Assembly: GCF_947301925.1 (NCBI RefSeq)
Contig: NZ_CAMYUE010000018.1
Span: forward strand, 1-48,071
DNA length: 48,071 nucleotides
Origin: an uncultured Ruminococcus sp.
Lineage (GTDB): Bacteria; Bacillota; Clostridia; Oscillospirales; Ruminococcaceae
Direction of reading: 5' to 3'
Position 1 is the stretch's first letter; every line of letters begins with the position of its first letter. This document shows, one piece after another, positions 15,679-23,956 of the stretch. The position numbers were made by a program, and so were the translations under genes. Under the pieces are notes generated by a model. That model saw nothing but the letters and a program-made list of their open reading frames with translations. It was not told the origin of the DNA and ran no database searches.

Positions 15679-18600
15679 TCATGTAAAGTATTTTACGCCG
15701 CTCTCGAAGATCTTCTGATCCTTTTCGCCCTGAACGTTCTTGCAGATATAGCTGCCCTTACGCTCGGAGTGACCCATTTTGCCGAATACTCGTCCGTCAG
15801 GCGAGGTGATACCCTCGATAGCCTCGATGGAAGTATTGGGATTGTAGCGGATATCCATTGTGGGATTGCCGTCAAGGTCAACATACTGTGTAGCAATCTG
15901 TCCGTTCTTTGCAAGCTGCTGAATGAGACTTGCGGGAGCTACGAAGCGTCCCTCACCATGTGAGATCGGAACTGTGTGTATGTCACCCACTTCACAGCCA
16001 TAGAGCCAGGGGCTCTTGTTGGAAGCGATACGGGTGTTTACCATCATTGACTGGTGACGGTTGATAGTATTGAAGGTAAGTGTGGGAGCATCGTCTGCCA
16101 TGTCGATTATCTCGCCGTAGGGCACCAGTCCAAGCTTGATAAGAGCCTGGAAGCCGTTGCATATACCCAGCATGAGACCGTCACGGTTCCTGAGCAGGTC
16201 GTGAACTGCGTCCTTGATCTTGGGATTGCGGAAGAATGCAGTGATGAACTTTCCGCTTCCCTCGGGCTCGTCTCCGCCGCTGAAGCCGCCGGGGATCATG
16301 ATGATCTCAGAGCGTCTTACAGCTCTCTCGAAGTAGCTTACGCTCTCCTCGATATCACCTGCGGACAGGTTGCGGATAACTACAACCTCGGGCTTAGCGC
16401 CAGCCTTCTCAAATGCACGGGCAGTATCGTACTCGCAGTTTGTACCCGGGAATACGGGGATAAGCACTCTGGGCTTGGCTATCTTTGTGGAAGCTGCCAG
16501 CTGGATGCGGTTAGGCGATGAATATGTCTGTGGAGTTGTATCCGTAGTCTTTATGCGGCACGGGAATACAGGCTCCAGCTTGCCCTCCCATATCCTCTGG
16601 AGGTTGTCAAGGCTGAGAGTATAGTCGCGGCAGAGTATCTTGTAATCCTTGATAGTCTTGCCGAGAACGTTCTCGCCGCTCTTTGCGTCGCCGATGAGCT
16701 CGATGATGAATGCGCCGTAATAAGGCTTGAAGAGCATATCGGCAGAGGGCTGTGAGGTAAACTCGAAGCCGATCTTGTTACCGAAGCACATCTTTGCGAT
16801 ACCCTCGGCAAATCCGCCGTAGCCGTTGGTCCATACGGCGTTTGCGCGGCCGTCGGCAATAAGCTTCTCCACCTTGTCGAAGCACTCTCTGATGCTGTCG
16901 AATCTGGGAAGGCCGTGCTCGTCATACTCGGGAACTATGGTGATGACTGTATTTCCTGCGCCCTTGAACTCGGTGGATACTATCTTGTCGGCCATTGCAG
17001 TGGATACCGCGAAGGAAACCAGCGTAGGAGGTACGTCTATCTTCTCGAAGGTACCCGACATTGAGTCCTTGCCGCCGATAGAGCCGCACTCCATCTCCAG
17101 CTGTGCCCTGAACGCTCCAAGGAGAGCAGCCATGGGCTTGCCCCAGCGGGTGGGATCGTTCTGTGTTCTCTCGAAGTACTCCTGGAATGTGAGCCAGCAC
17201 TTCTTGTAAGAGCCGCCTGCTGCAACCACCTTTGCGATGGACTCGATAACAGCCAGCATTGCGCCGTGGTAGGGAGACTTCTCGGAAATATCGGGATTAT
17301 AGCCCCAGCCCATGAGAGAGCAGGTATTGGTCTCGCCCCTGAGCACGGGGATCTTTGCAGCCATAGCCTGTGAGGGAGTCATCTGGTATACGCCGCCGAA
17401 GGGCATGAGTACCGTGCCTGCTCCGATAGTGGAGTCGAACTTCTCGATAAGTCCCTTCTGTGAGCACACATTGAGGTTGGACATGAGCTGTGACCATGTC
17501 TCTGCGCTGTCAGTGGGCTCTGTCTCGGAATTGGGCAGAGGTCTCTCTATTTCAATGTCGGTATACTTGGGAGCGCCGTTGGAGTTGAGGAACTCACGGG
17601 ACAGGTCAACGATAGTGTTGCCGTTCCATACCATTTTGAGGCGGGGCTCTTCAACAACGTCGGCAACGAGGGTAGCCTCCAGGTTCTCCTTTGCGGCCTC
17701 CTCCATGAACTTGTCAAGGTCCTCGGGAGCGATGACTACAGCCATTCTCTCCTGTGACTCGGAAATAGCTATCTCAGTACCGTCAAGGCCGTCGTACTTC
17801 TTGGGTACTGCATTTAGGTTGATAACGAGGCCGTCCGTGAGCTCGCCGATAGCAACTGAAACGCCGCCTGCACCGAAGTCGTTGCAGCGCTTTATCATTC
17901 TTGTCACCTCGGGATTGCGGAACAGTCTCTGGAGCTTTCTCTCCTCGGGAGGATTACCCTTCTGCACCTCTGCGCCGCAGCTCTCAAGGGATTCAAGTGT
18001 ATGGGACTTTGACGAGCCTGTTGCGCCGCCGCAGCCGTCGCGGCCTGTCTTTCCGCCCAGGAGAATAACGATATCGCCCGGTTCGGGTCTCTCCCTGCGG
18101 ATATTCTCAGCAGGAGCTGCGCCCAGAACTGCGCCTATCTCCATACGCTTCGCAACATAGCCGGGGTGGTATACCTCGGCAACATGGCCTGTTGCAAGAC
18201 CGATCTGGTTGCCGTATGAGCTGTAGCCGTTTGCTGCGCCTACGGTTATCTTTCTCTGGGGGAGCTTGCCTGCGATGGTGTCCTCAACGGGTACCAGGGG
18301 ATTTGCCGCACCTGTCACACGCATAGCCTGATATACATATGAACGTCCCGAAAGAGGATCACGGATAGCGCCGCCCAGACAGGTAGCCGCACCGCCGAAG
18401 GGCTCGATCTCCGTGGGGTGGTTGTGGGTCTCGTTCTTGAACATGAGGATCCAGTCCTCAAGCTCTCCGTCAACGTCCACCTTGATCTTTACAGAGCAGG
18501 CGTTGATCTCCTCGCTCTCGTCAAGGTCGGGGAGCTTTCCGTCGGCCTTCAGCTTTCTGGCCGTCAGTGTGGCAAGGTCCATGAGAGTCATGGGCTTGTC

Positions 18601-19383
18601 CGTTCTGCCCAGCTCCTCGCGGACGTTCACATACATATCGTATGTATCCTTTATATAGGGAGTGTCTATCTTTACGTTCTCAACATTTGTAAGGAAGGTG
18701 GTATGACGGCAGTGATCTGACCAGTAGGTGTCGATCATGCGTATCTCGGTGATGGTGGGGTTGCGCTTCTCCTCGTTGCGGAAATAGTCCTGACAGAACT
18801 TGATATCGTCATAGTCCATGGCAAGGCCGAACTTGTCCACGAAGGCGTGGAGTCCGAAGGCATTGAGGTTGATGAAGCCCTCCAGCTCCTCAACTGTTGT
18901 GGGGATATCGTAATTTGTATCGAGGGTCTTGACTGTCTCCAGTGAAGCCTCGCGGCTCTCAACGGGGTTGATGATGTAGGCCTTGAGCTTTGCGAAGTCC
19001 TCGTCGCTGATGATTCCCGAGATGATATAAACTCTGGCATTTCTCACGCGGCAGCGCTCTCCCTGACGGAGTATCTGTATACACTGCTCGCAGCTGTCGG
19101 CTCTCTGGTCGAACTGTCCGGGAAGATACTCAACGGCAAATACGCGGTCGGTCTCCGATATCCGCGGCATATCGTCATATACCACATCAACGGCAGGCTC
19201 CGAGAAAACGGTGTTGACAGCCGCCTTGAAGTCCTCCTCGCTGAGCTTGTCTGCGTCGTATCTGTTGAGGATACGAACTCCTGAAATGTTAAGTCTGAGC
19301 GCAGTCTTTATATCGCTGAGCACAGACTGAGCTTCTACTGCAAATTCAGGCTTTTTTTCAACGTAAATTCTGAATACGGACAT
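15679..19383 (-). CDS. purL: Phosphoribosylformylglycinamidine synthase, large single-chain
   Basis: FGAM synthase converts FGAR, glutamine and ATP to FGAM, step four of purine synthesis. At 1234 residues this is the fused form that combines the synthetase and the glutaminase. Seen in order: an N-terminal PurS-like region, the linker with DTYWSDHCRHTTFLT (about 225), two AIRS-like ATP-binding halves (GGKTGRDGCGGATGSSKSH, GGKDSMSG), and a C-terminal class I glutamine amidotransferase with the nucleophile in GICNGFQAL and the late GHSERKGSYICKN block. The start at 19383 follows AAGGGAG. It lies 53 bases after mtaB and may be co-transcribed with it; no other pur genes are in the window. Confidence 0.97.
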   Translation of the reverse strand: MSVFRIYVEKKPEFAVEAQSVLSDIKTALRLNISGVRILNRYDADKLSEEDFKAAVNTVFSEPAVDVVYDDMPRISETDRVFAVEYLPGQFDQRADSCEQCIQILRQGERCRVRNARVYIISGIISDEDFAKLKAYIINPVESREASLETVKTLDTNYDIPTTVEELEGFINLNAFGLHAFVDKFGLAMDYDDIKFCQDYFRNEEKRNPTITEIRMIDTYWSDHCRHTTFLTNVENVKIDTPYIKDTYDMYVNVREELGRTDKPMTLMDLATLTARKLKADGKLPDLDESEEINACSVKIKVDVDGELEDWILMFKNETHNHPTEIEPFGGAATCLGGAIRDPLSGRSYVYQAMRVTGAANPLVPVEDTIAGKLPQRKITVGAANGYSSYGNQIGLATGHVAEVYHPGYVAKRMEIGAVLGAAPAENIRRERPEPGDIVILLGGKTGRDGCGGATGSSKSHTLESLESCGAEVQKGNPPEERKLQRLFRNPEVTRMIKRCNDFGAGGVSVAIGELTDGLVINLNAVPKKYDGLDGTEIAISESQERMAVVIAPEDLDKFMEEAAKENLEATLVADVVEEPRLKMVWNGNTIVDLSREFLNSNGAPKYTDIEIERPLPNSETEPTDSAETWSQLMSNLNVCSQKGLIEKFDSTIGAGTVLMPFGGVYQMTPSQAMAAKIPVLRGETNTCSLMGWGYNPDISEKSPYHGAMLAVIESIAKVVAAGGSYKKCWLTFQEYFERTQNDPTRWGKPMAALLGAFRAQLEMECGSIGGKDSMSGTFEKIDVPPTLVSFAVSTAMADKIVSTEFKGAGNTVITIVPEYDEHGLPRFDSIRECFDKVEKLIADGRANAVWTNGYGGFAEGIAKMCFGNKIGFEFTSQPSADMLFKPYYGAFIIELIGDAKSGENVLGKTIKDYKILCRDYTLSLDNLQRIWEGKLEPVFPCRIKTTDTTPQTYSSPNRIQLAASTKIAKPRVLIPVFPGTNCEYDTARAFEKAGAKPEVVVIRNLSAGDIEESVSYFERAVRRSEIIMIPGGFSGGDEPEGSGKFITAFFRNPKIKDAVHDLLRNRDGLMLGICNGFQALIKLGLVPYGEIIDMADDAPTLTFNTINRHQSMMVNTRIASNKSPWLYGCEVGDIHTVPISHGEGRFVAPASLIQQLAKNGQIATQYVDLDGNPTMDIRYNPNTSIEAIEGITSPDGRVFGKMGHSERKGSYICKNVQGEKDQKIFESGVKYFT

Positions 19384-19436
19384 AATTCAGTCTCCCTTCA
19401 ATTTAATTCATAATGCATAAATGCATAATTATAAGG

Positions 19437-20750
19437 CTAATAAATGTCATCAACAGGTCTGCCAATGCAGAAGTCGTGACCATACTCTTCTATTATAACA
19501 CTAATTATCTGATTACGCAAACTTTTTTCGGGATTTTTTCGGGAAATTTTTACTAATGTATAATCGGGTGCATATCCGCGGTGAAATTCTGTAGAATTTT
19601 CACGCTCAAACAGCACCGGCACCGTTCTGCCCACCAGTGAGCGGAGATATTTTTCCCTTGTCTCCTCGGCGGCGGCAGTCATCTCCTGCCAGCGGAGAGT
19701 CTTGACGCTCTCGGCCACCTGTCCCGTCATTCTGTCCGCCCTTGTTCCCTTTCTCCGAGAATAGCGGAAAACGTGTACCTTTGCAAAGCCAGTTTCCCTT
19801 ATGAACTCCACGGACTCGGCATGATCGGCGTCGGTCTCCTGCGGAAATCCCACCATTACGTCGGTGGTGAAGGAGCACTGCGGGAATATGCTGCGTATGC
19901 GCTCAGTCAGCGCACGGTACTCCGCGGCGGTATATCTGCGGTTCATGGCTTTCAGCGTCCTGTCGCAGCCGCTTTGCAGGGAAAGATGAAACTGGGGACA
20001 GAACTGCGGCAGGGCTCTCAGTCTCATGAGCAGCTCCTCCGACATCTTCTCGGGCTCCAGAGAGCCGAGACGTATGCGCTCTATACCCGCTGTTTCCGCG
20101 CATATCTCCGCGGCGTCGGCAAGGTCGCCCCCCCACTCCCTGCCGAAGAAGGCAAGGTTTATGCCAGACAGGACTATCTCCTTCACGCCCCCTGCCGCTA
20201 TCTCCCGTACCTCCTCCCGGAGCACGTCCAGCGGCTTTGAGCGGCAGCGCCCCCTTGCAAAGGGTATCATGCAGTAAGAGCAGAACTGGTCGCAGCCGTC
20301 CTGTATCTTCACGAAGGCGCGGGTATTGCTGTCAAAGCGGCTGCACCTCAGCGGCTCGAACAGATCCGAGGAGGTGTATTCCGACAGCTCCACCATGCGC
20401 CTGCGCTCCGTCAGACAGCTCTGCACCATAGCCACGATATGGCTGCGGTACTTTGTTCCCGCGATTATATCGGCCTCGGAGAGCGTCGAAGCTTCCCCGG
20501 GATTTGCCTGGGGATAGCAGCCCGTAAGGGCTATGACCGCATCGGGCAGCGCAGCCCTCGTTTTCCTCAGAGCAGCCAGCGCACGGCTGTCCCCCGAGGA
20601 GGTTACGGTGCAGGAATTGATGACAACTGCGTCCGCAGCCTCGCCCTCTCCCACTATGTCGAAATCCGCACTGCGGAAAAGCTCCTTCATGCACTCGGTC
20701 TCATAGTGATTGACCTTGCAGCCGAATGTTATAAAATATACTTTATACAT
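19437..20750 (-). CDS. mtaB: tRNA t6A37 methylthiotransferase
   Basis: A radical-SAM enzyme that converts t6A to ms2t6A at position 37 of ANN-decoding tRNAs. The 437-residue protein has the N-terminal UPF0004 domain with its three cluster-binding cysteines (FGCKVNHYETE, NSCTVT, TGCYPQA), the radical-SAM CxxxCxxC in CDQFCSYC (about 150-157) and a C-terminal TRAM-like region. FGCKVN and YETE favour MtaB over MiaB. The SD is weak (GGTG). Upstream 163 bases show no consensus promoter, only AT-rich sequence; expression may be low. Confidence 0.92.
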   Translation of the reverse strand: MYKVYFITFGCKVNHYETECMKELFRSADFDIVGEGEAADAVVINSCTVTSSGDSRALAALRKTRAALPDAVIALTGCYPQANPGEASTLSEADIIAGTKYRSHIVAMVQSCLTERRRMVELSEYTSSDLFEPLRCSRFDSNTRAFVKIQDGCDQFCSYCMIPFARGRCRSKPLDVLREEVREIAAGGVKEIVLSGINLAFFGREWGGDLADAAEICAETAGIERIRLGSLEPEKMSEELLMRLRALPQFCPQFHLSLQSGCDRTLKAMNRRYTAAEYRALTERIRSIFPQCSFTTDVMVGFPQETDADHAESVEFIRETGFAKVHVFRYSRRKGTRADRMTGQVAESVKTLRWQEMTAAAEETREKYLRSLVGRTVPVLFERENSTEFHRGYAPDYTLVKISRKNPEKSLRNQIISVIIEEYGHDFCIGRPVDDIY

Positions 20751-20913
20751 AATTCACCCATTTATTACATAATCTGCACTTTACCCTCACTGACAAAATG
20801 CACAATTTTCACTTCATATTTTTATTCACTCTTAATAATATATCTTTATTGATAAAAAAAGCCTCCCCCATATCAATCAATTATACCAAACTGACGAAAA
20901 TTCCGCAAATGGC

Positions 20914-20942
20914 TTGACACCGCCGATTTTTAGTGATATGAT
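20914..20942 (+). promoter_or_regulatory. Strong promoter for HPr-like gene
   Basis: A perfect TTGACA (20914-20919) and TATGAT (20937-20942) are spaced by 17 bases, 93 bases upstream of the HPr-like start. The leader between them is purine- and AC-rich. Confidence 0.88.
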
Positions 20943-21034
20943 ATAGGTGCGGTAAGGGAAAAGCCGCAGGAAAAAGAAATAAACACAAAAAAACACACGT
21001 ACACACACCGACATCCGAAAACAGGAGGTAAAGC

Positions 21035-21265
21035 ATGACAAAAACGACTGTTAATCTTCAGGCAATCAATGACGTAAAGGAATTCGTCAACATCGTTATG
21101 AAGTATGATTTCGATATTGACCTCGTTTCCGGAAGATACGCTATAGACGCAAAATCCATTATGGGTATCTTCAGCCTTGATCTCTCCAAGCCCATTGAAC
21201 TCAACGCACACACAGATGACGCTGACAAGTTCCTTAAAGAGATCGACAAGTTCATCGTAAAGTAA
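21035..21265 (+). CDS. HPr-like protein lacking the catalytic histidine
   Basis: A 76-residue single-domain protein that aligns with HPr of the phosphotransferase system in its second half: AKSIMGIFSLDL matches the KSIMGVMSLG block holding regulatory Ser46 (here Ser41). The N-terminal loop that should read GIHARPA is instead LQAINDVKEF, and the only histidine is near residue 59, so the protein cannot carry phosphate from enzyme I in the usual way. Bacillus Crh is a comparable HPr variant that keeps Ser46 and acts only in catabolite repression. A strong promoter, an ACAGGAGG SD and its own terminator suggest high expression as a single gene. Confidence 0.85.
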   Translation: MTKTTVNLQAINDVKEFVNIVMKYDFDIDLVSGRYAIDAKSIMGIFSLDLSKPIELNAHTDDADKFLKEIDKFIVK

Positions 21266-21284
21266 AATAGACCTGAGAAAAAGC

Positions 21285-21322
21285 AAAAGGGATATGTTCC
21301 GTAAGGAATGTATCCCCTTTTT
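21285..21322. terminator. Bidirectional terminator between convergent genes
   Basis: The arms aaaagggatatgttcc and ggaatgtatccccttttt pair around a gtaa loop with one bulge. U tracts follow on both strands, ending the HPr-like gene and the lipoprotein gene that converges on it. Confidence 0.88.
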
Positions 21323-21331
21323 CATTATATA

Positions 21332-22018
21332 TCAGCTGTCCAGAAGAGTCTCCCCTGCGATGTTGCCGTTATTTGCGTCGATGTATACCTCGCAGACCTC
21401 CCCGTCCTTTACGGGTACCTTCCACGCAAGGAGAGGTCCGTCATATATGACCAGCTCTGCCTTAGTATTCTTCTCGGTCTTGTACTTGTCCGCCGCACAC
21501 TGTACAGCCTCCAAAGCGCTGACTTTCGGTTTTGTATTGAAGCCCCAGAGGTCGATGTAATTGCTGTTGAGCACCACCGCCTTGTTTGCCTCATTGCGGT
21601 CCACCATTATCTCCACGAAGCCTGCCTTCATACCGTCGCAGAACTGATCGAACCTGTATTCCATCTTGTCGCCGTAGTCTATGGTATTGCTCAGCTTCAG
21701 CTCGCTGTATACGTCCACAAAGCCCATGACCTGCGAATAGGAGGCGATAAGGTCGAGAGCCTCCCTGGCGTCGTTTACGGGATCCTCGCTGAGGACGCCC
21801 TGTATTATCCTTACGGTATCGTCCTCCTCGTTTCTGGTTACGAAAACCTGCGACTCGCCCTCCATGGGAGTCACATCGTCAAGGCTGCGCTGCTCCACCG
21901 ACCATGTCTCCGGCTTGTCGGGAACTCCGCTGTTGTGTGCGGACTTGCCTGCCGAACAGCCACACAGCATCACTGCCGCTGACATAACTGCCGCAGCCGT
22001 CATAATACTTCTTTTCAT
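21332..22018 (-). CDS. Lipoprotein with FTP-PepSY-like module
   Basis: A 228-residue lipoprotein: signal peptide with lipobox LCGC (Cys21), start at 22018 after a GAAGGTG SD. The C-terminal 130 residues resemble the propeptide module of thermolysin-type proteases: an FTP-like stretch (MEYRFDQFCDGMKAGFVEIM, VLNSNYIDLWG) followed by a PepSY-like stretch (ALEAVQCAADKY, LLAWKVPVKDG, YIDANNGNIAG). No protease domain follows, so it is a stand-alone propeptide-like protein, a class thought to inhibit or guide extracellular proteases. Gene order and an 18-base gap put it in an operon with the upstream toxin-like lipoprotein. Confidence 0.82.
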   Translation of the reverse strand: MKRSIMTAAAVMSAAVMLCGCSAGKSAHNSGVPDKPETWSVEQRSLDDVTPMEGESQVFVTRNEEDDTVRIIQGVLSEDPVNDAREALDLIASYSQVMGFVDVYSELKLSNTIDYGDKMEYRFDQFCDGMKAGFVEIMVDRNEANKAVVLNSNYIDLWGFNTKPKVSALEAVQCAADKYKTEKNTKAELVIYDGPLLAWKVPVKDGEVCEVYIDANNGNIAGETLLDS

Positions 22019-22036
22019 ATGAGCACCTTCATTCAC

Positions 22037-22639
22037 TTATTGTCTGTTATAGTAATCTATACCGCCGTTGGGACGGAAATACGTCCTTATGTAGCCGTCG
22101 GTGGATAGTATGACGAACTCGTTGGTGGCCTCGATATAGTATACTCCGTCGCCGTCCTCGGCCTCTGTCTTGTGGAGGGCTGCGGGATCGTTTATAACGT
22201 CGCTGGCGCCCTTTTCGTAGTCAGCAGCGGTATCGTAGTCAAACTCGCCGCCGTGCTTCTCGAAATGCTGGTTCAGCAGCTTCTTGTTGCGGAAGTGATA
22301 CTCCACATAGCTGCCGTCACCGTTATCGAATATGGCCGTAGTAGTGGTAGTTTCTGTATATGTCTCGGAGGACGTGGTCTTTTTGTTCTTCTTGTTCTTT
22401 TTTGTGGTGGTGATATCCTCATCACTGTCCGAAGCAGCGGTCTTTTTATTCTTCTTTGTTGTCACCGCCTCAGTGGTCTGCGCCTTTGTGGTCCACTCCA
22501 CAATGCCCTCCGTGGTGGTCACGGTATCGGTACGGGGACGCTCGATGTAGCTCTCATTGTGGTCGGTGCAGCCGAAAAGCGCCGACGCCGCCAGAACGAA
22601 AGCTGCCGAAACTGCGGCAAATGATCTTATTTCCTTCAT
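22037..22639 (-). CDS. Lipoprotein with Thr/Lys stalk and toxin-nuclease-like C-terminus
   Basis: A 200-residue lipoprotein: signal peptide with lipobox LFGC (Cys24), start at 22639 after AAGGAGG. Residues about 35-105 are a low-complexity stalk rich in Thr and Lys (blocks such as TTKKNKKT). The C-terminal 85 residues are compact: HFEKHGGEF (His125, His129), a YEKGASDVIND helix, then VYYIEATNEFVIL, DGYIRTYF and a final DYYNRQ. This pattern is like small BECR/colicin-D-type nuclease domains found at the C-termini of polymorphic toxins. I am sure of the lipoprotein and stalk, less so of a nuclease function. First gene of a two-gene operon. Confidence 0.8.
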   Translation of the reverse strand: MKEIRSFAAVSAAFVLAASALFGCTDHNESYIERPRTDTVTTTEGIVEWTTKAQTTEAVTTKKNKKTAASDSDEDITTTKKNKKNKKTTSSETYTETTTTTAIFDNGDGSYVEYHFRNKKLLNQHFEKHGGEFDYDTAADYEKGASDVINDPAALHKTEAEDGDGVYYIEATNEFVILSTDGYIRTYFRPNGGIDYYNRQ

Positions 22640-22672
22640 GCTCTGACCTCCTTGCATAGCTTCTGTAAATAC

Positions 22673-22701
22673 ATTATACAGCAACTCTGCAAAAATATCA
22701 A
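22673..22701 (-). promoter_or_regulatory. Sigma-A promoter for the lipoprotein pair
   Basis: On the minus strand TTGATA (22696-22701) and TATAAT (22673-22678) are 17 bases apart, about 35 bases before the first lipoprotein start. Confidence 0.85.
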
Positions 22702-22807
22702 GAAAAAAATGGTTTCCCTTTTATTGCGAAACGGAAACAAGAACAGAGAAGCCGTAAATCTGTACTATCAGCCAAATTTTTCCCTCATTTTTTGTGGCAA
22801 ACGATAA

Positions 22808-22836
22808 TTGATACTTTGGCTGTCATGTGCTATAAT
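22808..22836 (+). promoter_or_regulatory. Promoter for degenerate REC-GGDEF gene
   Basis: TTGATA (22808-22813) and TATAAT (22831-22836) are 17 bases apart with an extended TGC before the -10. It diverges from the lipoprotein promoter at 22673-22701. Confidence 0.85.
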
Positions 22837-22871
22837 ATATTTATGAACATTTTTTGAACGGAGGCTGTGAC

Positions 22872-23639
22872 ATGATCGCAGGTATCATAGACAGTTCTGA
22901 TAATACCAAATACTGGGAGTCCGCTCTCGGAGGCTCCTTTGACTGCGCTGTTGCAGACGATACCGGCAGGCTCTCCGCCTGCGATATCATACTTGTATCC
23001 CAGGAATACTGCTGCGGCGCCATAGGTCAGGTCATAAGCAGCATACGCAGCTCGGAAAGGCTCCGCAGCGTACCTGCGGCTGCCGTGACCTCTGACCCGA
23101 GCTGTGAGAATCAGGAGATACTCCTTGCCATGGGCTTTGACGACATTATCCGTATGCCCGTCTGTGACAGTCTGCTGCTGAGGAGGACAAAGGCTCTCGC
23201 CGCAGTACCTCTCCGCGAAACTGCGGAGGCCGGCAGCTCATTCGACAGGCTGCTTTCCTTCAGCGACCATGAGGCAGGAGCCTTCTGCGTGCGCTCCGTG
23301 GAGTTCACCAGCATTTTCCGCTTTGTAATGAGACTGCTGGAAAGGTCGGGGAGCTCCGCACAGATGCTGGTGATGTCCCTGTCCTGCGCCGAGGACCGCG
23401 GCTCCGAGCTGCGGAAAAAGAACATGAACATACTCTCCGAGGCCGTAAGGCTCTGCCTGCGCCGCGGCGATATGGCTTCGGTGTGCGGAGACAACAGGAT
23501 AATCGTGCTCCTTGTGGGTGCGGACGACGACGGCGGTCACCTTGTGGCAAGCCGCATAGTCAGCTGCTTTTACAGCGAATGTGAGGACGGCGCCTTTGAG
23601 CTGTCCTATGACCTGAGAGAGGTAAGCGGCAAGCGCTGA
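22872..23639 (+). CDS. Degenerate receiver-GGDEF-like protein
   Basis: A 255-residue cytoplasmic protein. The start at 22872 follows CGGAGG; an earlier in-frame TTG at 22854 is upstream of the SD. The N-terminal 110 residues have receiver-domain shape: the strand CDIILV ends in Ser43 where the phosphorylatable Asp should be, and the final GFDDIIRMPVCDSLLLRRTKAL copies the GADDYIxKPF...LLxRVxAL helix. The C-terminal half follows the GGDEF pattern (LRRGDMASV, then CGDNRIIVLL at 205-214 in place of GGDEFxxLL), so cyclase activity is not expected. Probably a protein-interaction or ligand-sensing relic of the diguanylate cyclase family; it stands alone. Confidence 0.75.
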   Translation: MIAGIIDSSDNTKYWESALGGSFDCAVADDTGRLSACDIILVSQEYCCGAIGQVISSIRSSERLRSVPAAAVTSDPSCENQEILLAMGFDDIIRMPVCDSLLLRRTKALAAVPLRETAEAGSSFDRLLSFSDHEAGAFCVRSVEFTSIFRFVMRLLERSGSSAQMLVMSLSCAEDRGSELRKKNMNILSEAVRLCLRRGDMASVCGDNRIIVLLVGADDDGGHLVASRIVSCFYSECEDGAFELSYDLREVSGKR

Positions 23640-23661
23640 ATCTCCCGCATATGAACGAAAC

Positions 23662-23697
23662 GAGCCCGAAAGCAGCTCTTGCTGCCTTCGGGCTCTT
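23662..23697. terminator. Bidirectional terminator
   Basis: gagcccgaaagcag pairs with ctgccttcgggctc (one bulge), with T-rich sequence on the plus side. It lies between the convergent REC-GGDEF-like gene and the Xre gene. Confidence 0.8.
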
Positions 23698-23731
23698 TAT
23701 ATCATATCCCTGTATCATATACCCCGTTCCG

Positions 23732-23947
23732 TCATTCCTTGCCGTCGTCTATGAACTCCAGTATATCTCCCGGCTGACACTGAAGCACCCTGCATATGGC
23801 GTTCAGCGTGGAAAAGCGTATTGCGCTGACCTTTCCCGTCTTCAGCTTGGAGAGGTTCACATTTGTTACACCCACGCGCTCGCTGAGCTCGTTGAGGCTC
23901 ATTTTTCTGTCCGCCATTACGCGGTCAAGTCTTAATATGATCGACAT
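23732..23947 (-). CDS. Xre-family transcriptional regulator, small
   Basis: A 71-residue helix-turn-helix protein that is all DNA-binding domain: MADRKMSLNELSERVGVTNV gives helices 1-2 and NLSKLKTGKVSAIRFSTL the recognition helix, ending with the typical LQCQPGDILEF. It resembles Bacillus YozG. It is encoded nine bases after a DUF2975-like membrane protein, a partnership seen repeatedly in Firmicutes. Likely represses its own operon; repeated ATCGTTTRTC motifs near the operon promoter are candidate operators. Confidence 0.92.
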   Translation of the reverse strand: MSIILRLDRVMADRKMSLNELSERVGVTNVNLSKLKTGKVSAIRFSTLNAICRVLQCQPGDILEFIDDGKE

Positions 23948-23956
23948 AGGCTCACC

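Noticed and set aside
20751..20913. Purine riboswitch controlling mtaB-purL
   Set aside because: No conserved purine-aptamer loops or three-way junction were found in the AT-rich upstream region.
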